Positions 20,379-31,888 of a DNA stretch of 64,000 nucleotides are shown one piece after another. Below the pieces are notes generated by a model. It was not told the origin of the DNA. It did not search any database and saw only the letters and a list, made by a program, of their open reading frames with translations. The translations under genes and the position numbers were made by a program. This DNA comes from Fragilariopsis cylindrus CCMP1102. Taxonomy: Eukaryota; Bacillariophyta; Bacillariophyceae; Bacillariales; Bacillariaceae. Position 1 is the first letter of the stretch, and the number at the start of each line of letters is the position of its first letter. Where the stretch lies: contig FMBT01000290.1 of the NCBI GenBank assembly GCA_900095095.1, positions 806,001 through 870,000 of the forward strand, written 5' to 3'.

Positions 20379-22629
20379 CTACTCGTCAGCAGCAGAAGCA
20401 TTATTTGCATTATGATCAATAGGTTTAAGACCTACACCAGAATTGAATCTTTCAGTGCGTAATTCCTTACTAGGAGTAAATGCTCCAACTAATGGTTTAT
20501 AAATTTCTCCCATAAAACCTGGATCTAAAAATCCGTACATAGGATCTTTTTTGGATGCTTCCTTTAACAATGATATATGATTATCAACATGTGTCATAGT
20601 ATTTGCAGCAATTGCACCAGATGCGGCTGCACTTGGTGTACCTATACCAGGAAAGCATGAATCACCACATCTCAACAAGCCATCAATTGGTGTTTTTAAA
20701 TTAGGAAATGGGAATGGTAATACTTTACCTAATAATCCGGCTTGTGGCGCGGACGTACCAGCTGCCCATGCCATACCATACGTACCACGATCTCTTCGTA
20801 AGAATGCTTCATGTGCTAATGGACTACCAATAATAGAAAATTCTAATCGTTTACGTACATCTGGAATACATTGTTCCACTGCTTGAAATAAAACTTCCAC
20901 ACGTTCCTTCTTATAGGCTTCATATTCAGGTGAACCTTGTTCCAATTTTTCCCATGGTTCATACGGTTCACCACCAGAGGAATATACATGAATCACATGT
21001 TTCCCTTCTGGACAGACAGACTTATCCAAAAGTGATGGAATAAAGAAGGAACATAAATTTTGTGAATCTTGCATTGATCGTGACCAATCTTGGACGACTA
21101 ATTGTGCAGGATCTTTAATATGAGATAAATCTAAATCTTTGGCATCAATACCTAAAAATAAATGTGATATTGCACCATGACGTGGTAATGTACCCATATC
21201 ATCTCTCCATTTTGTTAATAACTTTGGTTCATCTTCTTTATGTGGCATTAATTTCACAGTATCAAATGGTGTGGCATTCGACACCACCGCCTTTCTTGCC
21301 CGAATGACCTTACCATTCTTCAGTCGTACACCCACAGCACGCCCATCTTCAATTAAAATTTCATCGACATGGGCATTCATTTGTAATTTACCATCAAATT
21401 TTTCTAATCCACGTTGAATGGTTTCACCTAATTGAGATGTACCACCAATTGGTACAGAAAATGCAGCATCTTCTTCAAAGAATCGTTCTAAGATATATAA
21501 GATATGTGCCGTCATGGCACCCTTGGCCGGGAAACCACAAAAGATACACATTAAATCAATAAAGTTACGAACAAATGGTACCGTCACAATTTCATCGACT
21601 GTCTTTGATAAATCATCAAATGTTAATGGTAAATCCAAAAAAACATCCGGATTGGTTGCCACAAATGGTAATGCACCTGCAGTGGTGGCTAAAAATCCAG
21701 CATCTTGACGTAAATTTAATAATGCCACAGCTGTTGTGGATCCACCTAATGTTTTAAGTCGATCACGTAATGCATTCCATTCCTACATACAAATAAATAA
21801 CAATGAATAGTAAAAATACAATACAATACAATAAAACGTGTGTGTGTGTGAGAGGAAGAAAAAGAGTAAACGAACGAACGCGTTCAATCAAATCAAGATC
21901 AAGATCAAGATCAAATAACAAAACAACGAAAGTATAGAATCAACTCTTATCACTATTACATACCTTCACAGCTTTTGGTCCATCCTCACCACAACGGTCC
22001 ATTAATAAATCTTCAAAGGCTTGTTTATCACCAATCGGGAATCTCCAATATCCTTCGGGTGTCCAAAAACCTAATCCCTTATAGGTCTTTACTGGCATTT
22101 CTTCTTCTAATATATCAAAGACCATCCGTAATGGATTTAAACTAGGTTTATCTAATCCTTCAAAGATAGAGGGACCCACTTCAAAGGAATATTTTTCACC
22201 ATTATGTATTTTTGAAAAGGTATGTGCGGAACCACCTACTTTAATATGTGATTCTAAGACTAATACTTTCGAACCATACTTAGCCGATAAGGCACCACAG
22301 GTTAATCCACCCATTCCGGATCCAATCACAATAATATCATATTGATCTTCACATTTGTCACCAGACATACCATTCCCGGTACCGGGATACGTGGGTTTTG
22401 TATATTTTTCTTTTTCCGACATATCATAACTAAATGTCATCACCTTTTCACGGGACGTGTCTTCTGTTTGACCAACATTTTTATCTGTTGATTTATTATC
22501 TTCGGTAGTGGATCGAAGAGTTGTAGTACCGGTACGCGATGGAGTCGTCGTCGTTAATGTTGGAGCGAAGGCATTTGCCGACGCAGCGAAAAGACAACCA
22601 ACGACCAAAAGTGCTTGTTGGAAGATCAT
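20379..22629 (-). CDS. CRTISO: Plastid-targeted CRTISO-like FAD flavoprotein (two exons)
   Basis: Exon 1 22629-21964 and exon 2 21782-20379 join to 689 aa; the 181-bp intron has AAG/GTATGT and TATGTAG/GAA ends. The N-terminus is a signal peptide followed by ANAFAP, the phenylalanine motif at the cleavage site of plastid pre-proteins in diatoms and related algae. An FAD-binding Rossmann start follows (DIIVIGSGMGGLTCGAL), then ESHIKVGGSAHTFS. Exon 2 has VPIGGTSQLGETIQRGLEKF and VVSNATPFDTV, and ends with the flavin-binding close LLRCGDSCFPGIGTPSAAAS. This architecture is that of carotenoid cis-trans isomerases and related phytoene-desaturase-like oxidoreductases. Algae have several paralogues; one diatom paralogue (CRTISO5) is reported to act late in fucoxanthin synthesis, so the exact reaction is open. 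The gene diverges from MenB across 744 bp. Confidence 0.85.
21783..21963 (-). other. Intron of CRTISO-like gene (181 bp)
   Basis: Read on the minus strand, the donor is GTATGTAATAG and the acceptor TTGTATGTAG. It contains a short tandem 'gatcaa' run and a GT-rich microsatellite. Confidence 0.9.
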
Positions 22630-23373
22630 TGTAGGATAAATTATATCTATTCGATTCGATTCGTGAGATATATTTATTACCTCTACTACGATTTTCTAAC
22701 TTACTAGATCCAAATGTAGTTATCTACAAAATACAATAAACTATGCTTTTCTTTGTTGTCGTCGAATTTGTCGTGCCGTGCATATCCATGCAATTGGCAT
22801 TCCTCGGAAGAATTTCTTTTGATCTTCTGAGTGTGGAGCGATGGCGATACTGATTTGTTTGAAGTAAAATCTAAGAAATCAGCTTCAACTTTGAGACACA
22901 CTTTTGATTGCATTCTGTTTATTACCCCCTGTTCTTCTGTTCCACCTGGAAGAAAAACAAAAGTCAATGCCACCAAAAAAGCAAAGAAGCAATACAACAA
23001 CAAGTATGAGGGTACAGTATGATTCATATTATTTATACATATATTACGAGATACATTCTTTGTCTCGACTTCGAGGTTTATATTCCACGTGGAATTTCAT
23101 TTGTCTGTCCATCTACCGTAATGAGCGATGATGATGATGTGTTGATGGTGTGAAGATTTTTTTGCGCGCATTTCTTCTTTCGTGAGAATGATTTGAGATG
23201 ATGGAAGGAAGGAAGAAATAGGAAAGAAGAAGAAAGATTGGCTGATGAGCAGAACGACTAACGACACAAAAAAGAATATTCGCATACCGTACATACCACC
23301 TACCTCTACCTAACGTTACAGTAAAAGTCCTACTGCTGCTCATATCATAGAACCAAGTTTATCTATATATACG
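22630..23373. promoter_or_regulatory. Shared upstream region of CRTISO-like and MenB genes
   Basis: 744 bp between two divergent start codons, so it should carry both promoters. I see no specific motif that I can name; small frames inside it look random. Both products feed plastid functions, so co-regulation is possible but is only an inference. Confidence 0.45.
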
Positions 23374-24378
23374 ATGGATAATTCAGCAGAGAAAGATGAG
23401 CAGCAACACAATGTAGCATCAATGAGTGCTGGACGTAGTAGTAATAGAAAGACGGGTGAAGGAGCACCACCACCACAACCATCCAAACATCGTGATGGAT
23501 TTGAATTAATATCACGTATACCAATTGAATGGACCAAATATCAATCAAAAGAATCTCAATCATTCGTAGATATAACATATGATATATCAATTCAAGATCG
23601 TTGTTCACGTATTGCATTTAATAGACCAAATGTCTTACATGCATTCCGTCCACAAACAATACGTGAAATTCAACAAGCATTACAGCTTTCAATTGACAAT
23701 ACTGACGTATCAGTGATTATATTAACATCCAATAACATTCCAAAATATACACCAGCATTTTGTGCTGGTGGTGATCAAACAGTTCGAAATAATAATGGTG
23801 GTTATCAAGATGGTACCGAAGTTTATCCAAAATTACGTGTCTTAGAACTCCAGGTAGAAATGAGACGTTGTCCCAAACCAATTATGTGTGTGGTCGATGG
23901 ATATGCGATTGGTGGGGGTCATATATTACATATGATGTGTGATTTAACAATTGCCTCCAATCGTAGTATATTTGGTCAAACCGGACCCAGAATGGGTAGT
24001 TTTGATGCAGGATACGGTAGTACAAGAATGACTAGATTAATTGGACAAAAACGTTCACGAGAATTATGGTTTTTATGTCGATATATGGATAGTAAAGAAG
24101 CCTATGATACAGGATTAATTAATGCATCCTATCCATTACCAGACTTAGATGGTAGAACAGCTCAATGGGTACGACGAATAAATATGAATTCCTCCACCGC
24201 AATCACCTGTGTAAAAATGGCATTAAATGCGGATGAGGATGGTGGTGGTGCATTTGGTATACAACAATTAGGTGGACAATTAACGAAAATGTTTTACCAA
24301 ACAAAAGAATCACAAGAAGGTCGTGATGCATTTTTACAAAAACGTCCACCAAATTTTATATTACATAGTAAATTATAA
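23374..24378 (+). CDS. menB: 1,4-dihydroxy-2-naphthoyl-CoA synthase, MenB (peroxisomal -SKL)
   Basis: 334 aa, single exon, crotonase fold. Hallmarks of MenB are all visible: RPNVLHAFRPQT, the AFCAGGDQ oxyanion-hole segment, DGYAIGGGHILHMMCDLTIA, GQTGPRMGSFDAGYGS with the Ser-Phe-Asp active-site turn, SRELWFLCRYMDSKEAYD, and QEGRDAFLQKRPPNF near the end. The enzyme cyclises O-succinylbenzoyl-CoA to the naphthoate ring in phylloquinone (vitamin K1) synthesis. The last three residues are Ser-Lys-Leu, a canonical PTS1. The N-terminal extension (about 55 residues, Ser/Pro-rich) lacks any signal or ASAFAP-like motif. A peroxisomal location agrees with what is known in land plants, where this step is peroxisomal. 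TAA follows SKL directly, so the C-terminus is certain in this assembly. Confidence 0.95.
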   Translation: MDNSAEKDEQQHNVASMSAGRSSNRKTGEGAPPPQPSKHRDGFELISRIPIEWTKYQSKESQSFVDITYDISIQDRCSRIAFNRPNVLHAFRPQTIREIQQALQLSIDNTDVSVIILTSNNIPKYTPAFCAGGDQTVRNNNGGYQDGTEVYPKLRVLELQVEMRRCPKPIMCVVDGYAIGGGHILHMMCDLTIASNRSIFGQTGPRMGSFDAGYGSTRMTRLIGQKRSRELWFLCRYMDSKEAYDTGLINASYPLPDLDGRTAQWVRRINMNSSTAITCVKMALNADEDGGGAFGIQQLGGQLTKMFYQTKESQEGRDAFLQKRPPNFILHSKL

Positions 24379-24854
24379 TATAATACAATACTACTGTATT
24401 ATGATAATGAATTAACATTGTAATGCAAAAAGCTAGAAGAAAGAAAGAGAGAGAAGAAGAGAGAGAGAAAGAGAAAGAAGAGATAGGTTGAACAAATAAT
24501 CTATAATCAAGGATATCTTTAAGAAATAAAAATAGTAGGATATTAAAGTAGAATAACAGCAATGATTTTATTTTATTTTGTTTTTCTTTAAATGTGATAC
24601 GGTACAGTAGTAGGATAGAATATGTATTTCCATGACTTTGAACAAGAACAGGAACGGGAACGAGAATGGGACGGACTGACATACATTAAAACGATAAGAA
24701 TGATAATAAGTACAAGTAACAAGAAACGGAAATGTAATAGGTGATAGGTGATAGGTGATAGGAAGACGGACGAACATAAATCAGATATCGCTCATAATCA
24801 GATATACCAGCATCAGTTTGATGAGTGGAATTGTTATTGGTTACTGTGAGATCA
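24379..24854. other. Short convergent 3' region
   Basis: About 480 bp between the ends of MenB (plus) and the PT-repeat gene (minus). It contains a purine-rich 'agaaagaaagagagagaag' type stretch and a 'gtgataggtgataggtgata' tandem near 24740-24760. No gene is seen. Confidence 0.5.
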
Positions 24855-26862
24855 TCATAAAAAATTTGTGGTGTTGGTGTTACTAACTGGATCATCATCA
24901 TCGTCGTCATCAAGATCATCAGGATCATCGTCATCATCATCGTCGTCATCAGGATCATCAGGATCTTCACTACCGATTACATTATTAATACCAAGCAGAC
25001 CATTCATTTTATTAGTATCATCCAAATTACTGCTATCTGGGGTAGACCCATTATTGTCGGTATCGTCTTCTTCCTGTGCTACTTCATCTATTTCGACAAC
25101 ATCATCAACATCAACATCATCATCTCCTCCAGGACTGGGAGCAGCTGAAGGCGAAGTGGTAGTGACAGTATTAGCAGTAGCAGTAGCAGTAGCAGTAGCA
25201 GTAGCAGTAGCAGTAGTAGTAGGGGACTGTGTACTAGGGTTATCGCTACGTATAGTTGGTACTTCAGTCGGAGCAGGGACTGCACGTACTACTGGTGGAT
25301 CAGTCTCAGTGTCGGTCTCAGCAACAGCCACGGCCGCTTCAACAACTATCGCTGCTGCTACGGGGGCATTAGTAGGAGCATCAGTAGGAGCATCAGTAGG
25401 CGCATCAGTAGGCGCACGAGAAGGAGCACGCGTTGGTGAATTTGTTGGTGAATTGGTTGGACTACGAGTTGGTGATCTAGTTGGACGTAATGTCGGCTGC
25501 TGACTTGGACGCGATGTTGGATTTAGTGTTGGACGTTGAGATGGTCTAGAGATTGGATTCTGAGTAGGGCGTTGCGATGGTCGAAGTGTAGGCGATCGAG
25601 TCGGTCTTATTGTATTTTATAGGTAAAATGAAAGATGAATTTAGATTTGTTTTTACGAAATTAAGTGAGATAGATCAATGAGTTCTGTAAGAATCATATT
25701 GTTACAAAAACAAAGCCTCGGGTAAAATGTTCAAAAATTGTATCTCTATTTCACTATGGTCCATTGGATCGATTGGTCGATCATAGCGATGGACAATTCG
25801 TGTGTACGCTTTAAAAACAATACTAAGACGAAAGAAAACTTACTGACGAGTAGGAGCTCTCGTTGGATCTTGTGTTGGTTGACGTGTTGGTTGACGTGTC
25901 GGAGTTGGAGTGGGCCTTTGTGTGGGATTAGGTGTTGGTCTCGGGGTTGGATTCTGTGTGGGCCGTTGCGACGGACGTTCTGTTGGTTATCGAGTCGGCG
26001 TCGGTGGTCTTGTAGGGCTTGGAGTGGTTGGATTGAAGGGAAATGCTACCTTTGATGCATCATTGACTACGATTACTACTGGTAGTCTGTTATTCGTTGG
26101 AATGAAAATCCTCTTATTGTTCCATCCAGAAAAAATAGAGCTCAAGTAGCCGATTCTATTGAATCCACCTTTTCTTGTGGCGTATCCCTTACCCCCGCCG
26201 TGGTATGAAGGGTATGCTCCTCCTTTACCACCATAATGCGGATTGGGCAAGGCTCGTTTGTAACGATAATTGTGGTAGCCATAATCACTTTTGGCACTTT
26301 TTCCTTTCTTCTCTGATTTCCCAGCCTTGTAGTTGTAGGAATTATATGGTGTCATCCCTAAATACGATCCGAACCCACTGCTATAATACGGCCTTAATCC
26401 GCGGTCGTTATCGTTTTGTTCTCTTTCTGTATCATTTTCTTTCATTTCAATAGCTTTATTTTCATACTTTGTATCGATCTCTCCAGAATGATGAAGGGCA
26501 TTACCTTGTTCTTGCTTATTTTGTGAAATGTTCGTCTTGGCTTTACTTTCCTCGTCCTCGTTTTTCGCGTTTTCTGAGGCAATCCGCCCCTGAACATTTC
26601 TTGTGTCCATTTGTTGCTGTTTTTGACGTTTAGGTTCATTATATAGGCTAAGAGATCCTCCAGTAGTACTTCGAAGGTATTCTTCCTTTCCATCCGCATT
26701 GTTAGTTGAAACTCCTCCTTCATCATTGTTGTCTGAGAACAAGATTTCATCGTTATTACTGTTGCTCTGGCTGTGGTGGTTGCCTTCAATAATAGGTAAG
26801 CCGAGAAGAATACAAAGGGGAAGAATCATTGAGCCGATGACTAGAACAGGTCGAAAAATCAT
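24855..26862 (-). CDS. Secreted Lys/Tyr/Gly-rich PT-repeat protein, silaffin/cingulin-like (internal stop)
   Basis: Exon 1 26862-25844 and exon 2 25605-24855 join through a 238-bp intron (CA/GTAAGT, AATAAG/ACC); the join rebuilds TRQPTRSPT perfectly. The start is at MIFRPVLVIGSMILPLCI, a signal peptide (the frame is open up to 26961). After an acidic/Gln-rich part comes a Tyr-Gly-rich zone with a lysine cluster at residues 179-191 (KAGKSEKKGKSAK), where Lys occupies every third position. RGL and RAL, which fit the RXL processing motif, flank this zone. Then follow about 45 Pro-Thr/Ser repeats (PTxxPT) across both exons and an Asp-rich tail. Lysine clusters, RXL sites and Tyr-rich blocks are features of silaffins and cingulins in diatom biosilica. 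An in-frame TAA at 25989-25987 (codon 292) sits inside the repeats where CAA would keep the pattern, so this allele may be truncated. Confidence 0.65.
25606..25843 (-). other. Intron inside PT-repeat region (238 bp)
   Basis: On the minus strand the donor is CGTCA/GTAAGTTTTC and the acceptor ATACAATAAG/ACCGAC. Splicing gives CAA (Gln) and continues the PTRxPT pattern without a break, which is strong support for the intron. Confidence 0.85.
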
Positions 26863-28724
26863 AGTAATACAATTAACTATCACGTTTGACTCTTCAACCA
26901 TGTAGGATACATTTAAAAAATGAAATAGATACGTGAGTGCTAAATCGAATAAATTTCGCATGAAGACTATCAGTATTTTTGCACCCTACTTACATACTGC
27001 TTCGCCTACCGAATTTTGTCTTCTTGAGACCTTATCGTTTTGCAATGGTTTGCAATTGAATTATGGAAGTAGTAAGACCATTCGATAGATAAAGGAATAA
27101 TGTACTGTAAATAGTCGCAGTAGCGGTACAATTGCCATTGCCCTAATTCGGAACCAATTTTTCATTTTAATATCGGCGAACAAAGAGAGTAAGAATGGTT
27201 GGTCATCCGATATTATTTAGTTGATATGCTATTTAAAGTAGTAGCTTTTGCGTAATCAATTGATAATCGATACACTTTGTATGATCGATTGTTAATTGAT
27301 TAGGTGTGAACAAGAGGCAAACATACCGGTATCTAAACAAAATGTATATTATTGGCCTTGACTTAAAAAATGTTAGAATTTTAAGAAGTGTGACTCGTTC
27401 CACGATCGTTTGCTGGCCTGTGGTTCTGGGATCAAATCTCGACAAATTCATATTCTATTTATGCAACCAAATTACAGAGAATATATGCTCTTAAACTGTG
27501 TTTTTTGGTGCGCGAAATAACGCGGAAAACTAAATCATGTCCTGTGGTACTTGCTACCTGTACCACTCCACTTTCTGGCATTCTAACCCATCCTAGCATG
27601 TATAAAGTCCTAGTCAGATGGTATAATCTGAGCTTGATATGCATAGGGTGGATACCTGGACCAGACTATGGGGCGCTAGGTATATGTTCTTCACACTGGA
27701 AGGTGGTAAATGGTGTGATGCAGCCTAGGACATGGGAAAATGGCCCATTTGGGGGGATATGTGACCTAGTACACACTCAAAGAGATGAATTGTCCCAAAG
27801 TAAGCACATGGGATTGACCATATACACCAAAGGGAATATAAACTTAGCTAGCTATGGGCAGGATCATGCTGATGTGGGAGCTAAGGGGAAATACCTGTTT
27901 TGGGGCCTAAATGACCCTTTTGGGGGCTTAGCACACCCTGACACCTTCCTAAACTCCCTAGAGCCCTAAGCAATAGCTTGACCTTGTACCCATAGTTATA
28001 AGGTTGAGCTCCATATTATCTTGCAAGGTTATTAGGTCTGCATTGATGGTGCATTGTGGCCTAGATTACACGCGCACTTGGCACTTAAAGAAATTGTGTG
28101 TTTTAATAGCTGTGGGTTTTGACCCATGACAAACCAAATACATGTATGGTTACCTAAAGCAATAGTAAAATCCAAAACCTTTATGAGTTAGGTTGATGTC
28201 TAGCTATTTTATTTGGGACTCAGCATACCTGGTATGGGCGTGGTAACATCTCAAATATCTTTGCAACGTGTCCCTTTTTGGCCATTTATGTCTATTCTAT
28301 TGTTTCCAACCCCACCACACCCCCAGTATGACAAATGTTCCAGGTATTGTTGGTGTTTTTTGACCATTCGCATATATGGAAGGTATCTGGATGTTCAAAC
28401 CATGGTCCAATTCCTTTTTTTGTTGTTGTAGCAGCCTATTTCTGAATGGTACTTTTGGGCATGGAAATATGGCATGTTGGCCAAAATGCAATGTTTGTGT
28501 TCTGGAAGCAAGAATAAGGTATATATGAGGGATCATGACCCTTGGTTCATCCCCTATGGGTATAAGATGAATGACTGAGGGGTATTTTGGTGCACCATGC
28601 TGGTTGTAGAACCTAAGGAGAAGTTACTCTTTTTTTAATAACCAAACTCCACAGGAGAATTTGTGAGATACAAATAATGATACCAATCAGAATTACTTTA
28701 GTCAAGTGATGATGAACCACCAGG

Positions 28725-28985
28725 GATGGTAGGAGACAAACACAATGTTCTAGTACACTATGTGGATGTTTGTGCACCTAACCCATCTAGTGTTGTCCTC
28801 TGTAACTGTTCCAAATGAGAAATTTTGTTGTTCATTATGTCTTATCCAAAATCATGTTTTTGTGTGTGTGCCTGCCACAAAAGCGAATTGAATTTTATTC
28901 CTCAACCACAGCAATAGAAAAGTTGTAGGAGGCAAACATAATGTTCCAGTACACTATGTGGATGTTAGTGCACTTGACCCATCTG
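28725..28985 (+). repeat. Direct repeat pair, ~65 bp units 196 bp apart
   Basis: Both copies contain 'agtacactatgtggatgtt', preceded by 'gtaggag(a/g)caaaca(c/t)aatgtt' and followed by 'gtgcac(c/t)t(a/g)acccatct'. Copy 1 is 28728-28793 and copy 2 28924-28986. They may be two units of a diverged satellite or parts of a mobile element. Confidence 0.75.
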
Positions 28986-31406
28986 GCCCGTCGCCCCCTG
29001 CAGTTAAGTCTGAGGGGTTAAAATGCTTGGGGGAACATATGGGGCTACACAATTGTTACCAAGAGACTGCTGCTTCTTCTAAGACAAAATCCTATGAGGC
29101 GTGCTGCATGTATGTCATGACAATTATTTGTCTGGAAGGCTCTGACTGAACATGCCATCCTTACTACAAGATGGTTCATTGATTCGGCTCTCCATACCTG
29201 TACACAATGTGATTCTTTCTGAGACTTTATCAGGAAGCCGACTTCACTATTAGTTGTCCATTTCTTCTTTAATTTTCCCTTCTTTTGATATATGACAACA
29301 TTTGACTACTACTCTCTGTTGTATAGGTGGTACAGACTCTTCCACGGAAAACCCAACTAAATTAGACCACATGAATTCCCTCTTTTCTCTGTATCTCTAA
29401 GGATTCAGCAATTGCAACAATGGTCCATGGATAATGGGACTTTACTACTGTTGCTGCTGCTGTTGCTGCTAGTAGTAGTTCAACGGAAGGTGGCAGGAGA
29501 AATAACAGCTATTTACCAACATAACACAACACAAGTTGTGGTTGAGTTAGCAGCATAAAAAATATAAGAGTTATGCAGGGCCCTTTCAATAGGACCCTTT
29601 CTTTATATCCCTATCTCTAGCCTCCTCTTTCCACCTACCTCTTCTACCATTCCTTCCATTGATTCCGCCATTGGCATTTGAACCAAAATATTTTTGTTAT
29701 TGCTGTTCCAGTTGTTCTATCATTACAATGTTATAACTTGTACTTAAACCAAACTAAACCAATTATTGTTCAACTTCATGTTTTACTCGTACTATTATTT
29801 GATTCAATATTGAACCTGATATTTTAAGTTTTCTAAATTTGTTTAGTGTCAACTTGACTAGCAAGTTAATGCCAGCATTACACTGTGTATTCTATGATGG
29901 TCTTCATATATACAAACAAATGATGTTAGGGTTTCCTTTTTGCTAGTATGTAGTGTAATATCAGGTAACATTATCTTCTTGCTTTTTGCAATTTGTTGTT
30001 GTTTAAAATAACAAGTGAGTCTCCCTTCCTGTCTTCACACCACAGGATTTTTGTGCTTGTGCAAGTAGATATGGATTACCCTCTCTTATCATGTTCTATC
30101 CTTGCGTGGTTGTGGGTATAGTTATGTAGAATAAATGCTATAGCACAGCAACCAACATGTTGCAACAGCAAATCATTCACAGGTAGGTAAGTGTAGCATG
30201 TAAGTAGCATTTATGCACATACATTATTATGGAGTAGTAATGGTTCAACGTAAGCATATATGCACACACATCATTGTCATGAAATATCTATGGTCAGAGG
30301 TAGGCAACTTTTGTGTTGAATGTTCACACACCACCATTAAGCGACAACAAAGTTGAATGTATGTAAATCATCACAGAGCAACAATAAAGTTGAACAATGG
30401 TTGTAACAGGTACAGTAGATAGTGGGCAGCATAATGGTGACAGCAAGCCTGCTGCACATACACCAATATAAGTAATGAACTACCAATAGCAATTCAAGGT
30501 AGTGGAAATTTTTGACTAAACTTATAGTTGAAAAACAAGAAAGGAAAAACCTTATCTAGCAAAAGATTTTTGTCAAGCTTTACAGTGTAAAGATTGTACT
30601 CAGTTCCATGGTAATTGATTGGTAGCTTTACCAAACGTGATCAAAACATGATATGGATCAATTTTTTCTTCCTGATGGTGGTGCTGCTGACAAGGATGAA
30701 CACGCCAAATGGAACAAGGATCAAAGATACTTTGAGATACTGTTCAGTAAGGATTTCTTCTTTCTCAAGTGCAATTTGTGTTAGACAGGACAATTAGTGA
30801 CATCCATCCTAATCAAAAATATCTACCTGGTGGTGTTGATTCAAGCAACAAAAGTCTCATTTTAGTGTTCAAGACTGGCAGGTTTCTGCTCTTGATAATA
30901 TGGTGCATCTATCATCTTAATTTATGATGGTTCCTGGGTTTCTTTTGAAGATAGCATCAGAGCAATGAGTTCTTTGACTTGTTAGATCCCATTCCAAGCA
31001 ATTACAGATACCATGGTGCACTGCTGTTCCATTCAGATTCCCGCCACACAACAATTGTTTTCTTCTGATGTTGTCATATTCTTACTTATAAAACAATGCA
31101 TATGGAAACTGTAGTGCTTTCAAATTTTTTAGGCCTATAAGAAGCAATACTAATAAGGAATGGAAAAGTGTCTGTATAAGTTGATTTGATAGGTGCCTGG
31201 TATGGTGTGCTACAATATAATATATAATTTCATTCAAATCAGATGAGGCAAAAATATTATTTCTTAATAATATGTTAAAGCAAAATTGATATTCAAAAAA
31301 ATTGCCAACACAGGGACACTATACATGCATACTGTATTGCTGTTGTTGATTTATACTCTCCTCTTCTTCCTTGAGTTGAATCCAAGGGTTGGTGGGGTTT
31401 TCTTCT

Positions 31407-31426
31407 CCCCCCCCCCCCCCCCCCCC
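31407..31426 (+). repeat. Poly-C tract (20 C)
   Basis: An uninterrupted homopolymer of 20 C between 'ttcttct' and 'acaaata'. Such tracts are prone to length error in sequencing. Confidence 0.9.
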
Positions 31427-31888
31427 ACAAATATGTTACAGTGTGGTTTCACCCTACTGATGGAGTAGCCTTCTTCAAGGCCAAGACACAGCTTGCCAGT
31501 GAGTCTAACATCAGTTTTCATGGTCATGTCAATGGTATCAATCAAGAACCTTAGCTGTCTTTCAGAAGGTTGACATACTAGCAGAAAGTAAGTGTATCAA
31601 TTTCAGGAGAGGCGTAAGTAAAGAATTAATTTTATTGGTTAATTAAATAAATAATGCATAATGGTCATTTATTCCACGCGACGAAAAAAAACACGATCGC
31701 TACTTCAAGTAGTCTTCAACCTGGGCGGTACAGTACGAGACTCTGTAAAGGATAAACATCACACACTCAAGCATAACTTTGACCGACTACAGCAATAGCA
31801 ACCGGTTTATTCAAGAGGGAAAGCTAGTTATAAATTAGTTTGTTAATACGATAGAAAGATCCGACGAAAAGAACATTTAGCGATTACG

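Larger units (their letters stand above)
26863..31888. other. Gene-poor, repeat-like region of ~5 kb
   Basis: After the promoter-side DNA of the PT-repeat gene (to about 27300), base composition rises in G+C between 27500 and 29200, unlike flanking genes. One open frame (27505-27969, plus, 154 aa) has no recognisable domain. A near-duplicate pair lies at 28730-28985. At 30650-30783 a short frame starts MDQFFLPDGGAADKDEHAKW and runs into a stop, which looks like decayed coding DNA. A run of 20 C lies at 31407-31426. I see no terminal repeats or intact transposase or reverse transcriptase, so the region is best read as old mobile-element debris. Confidence 0.5.

Noticed and set aside
24868-25503. 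Plus-strand ORF of 211 aa rich in Ser and Val-Gly repeats
   Set aside because: It is the antisense of the PT-repeat exon 2; the repeat periodicity explains the open frame.
27505-27969. 154-aa plus-strand ORF as a host gene
   Set aside because: No domain, unlike codon texture of neighbours, and it sits inside repeat-like DNA; kept only as part of the region description.
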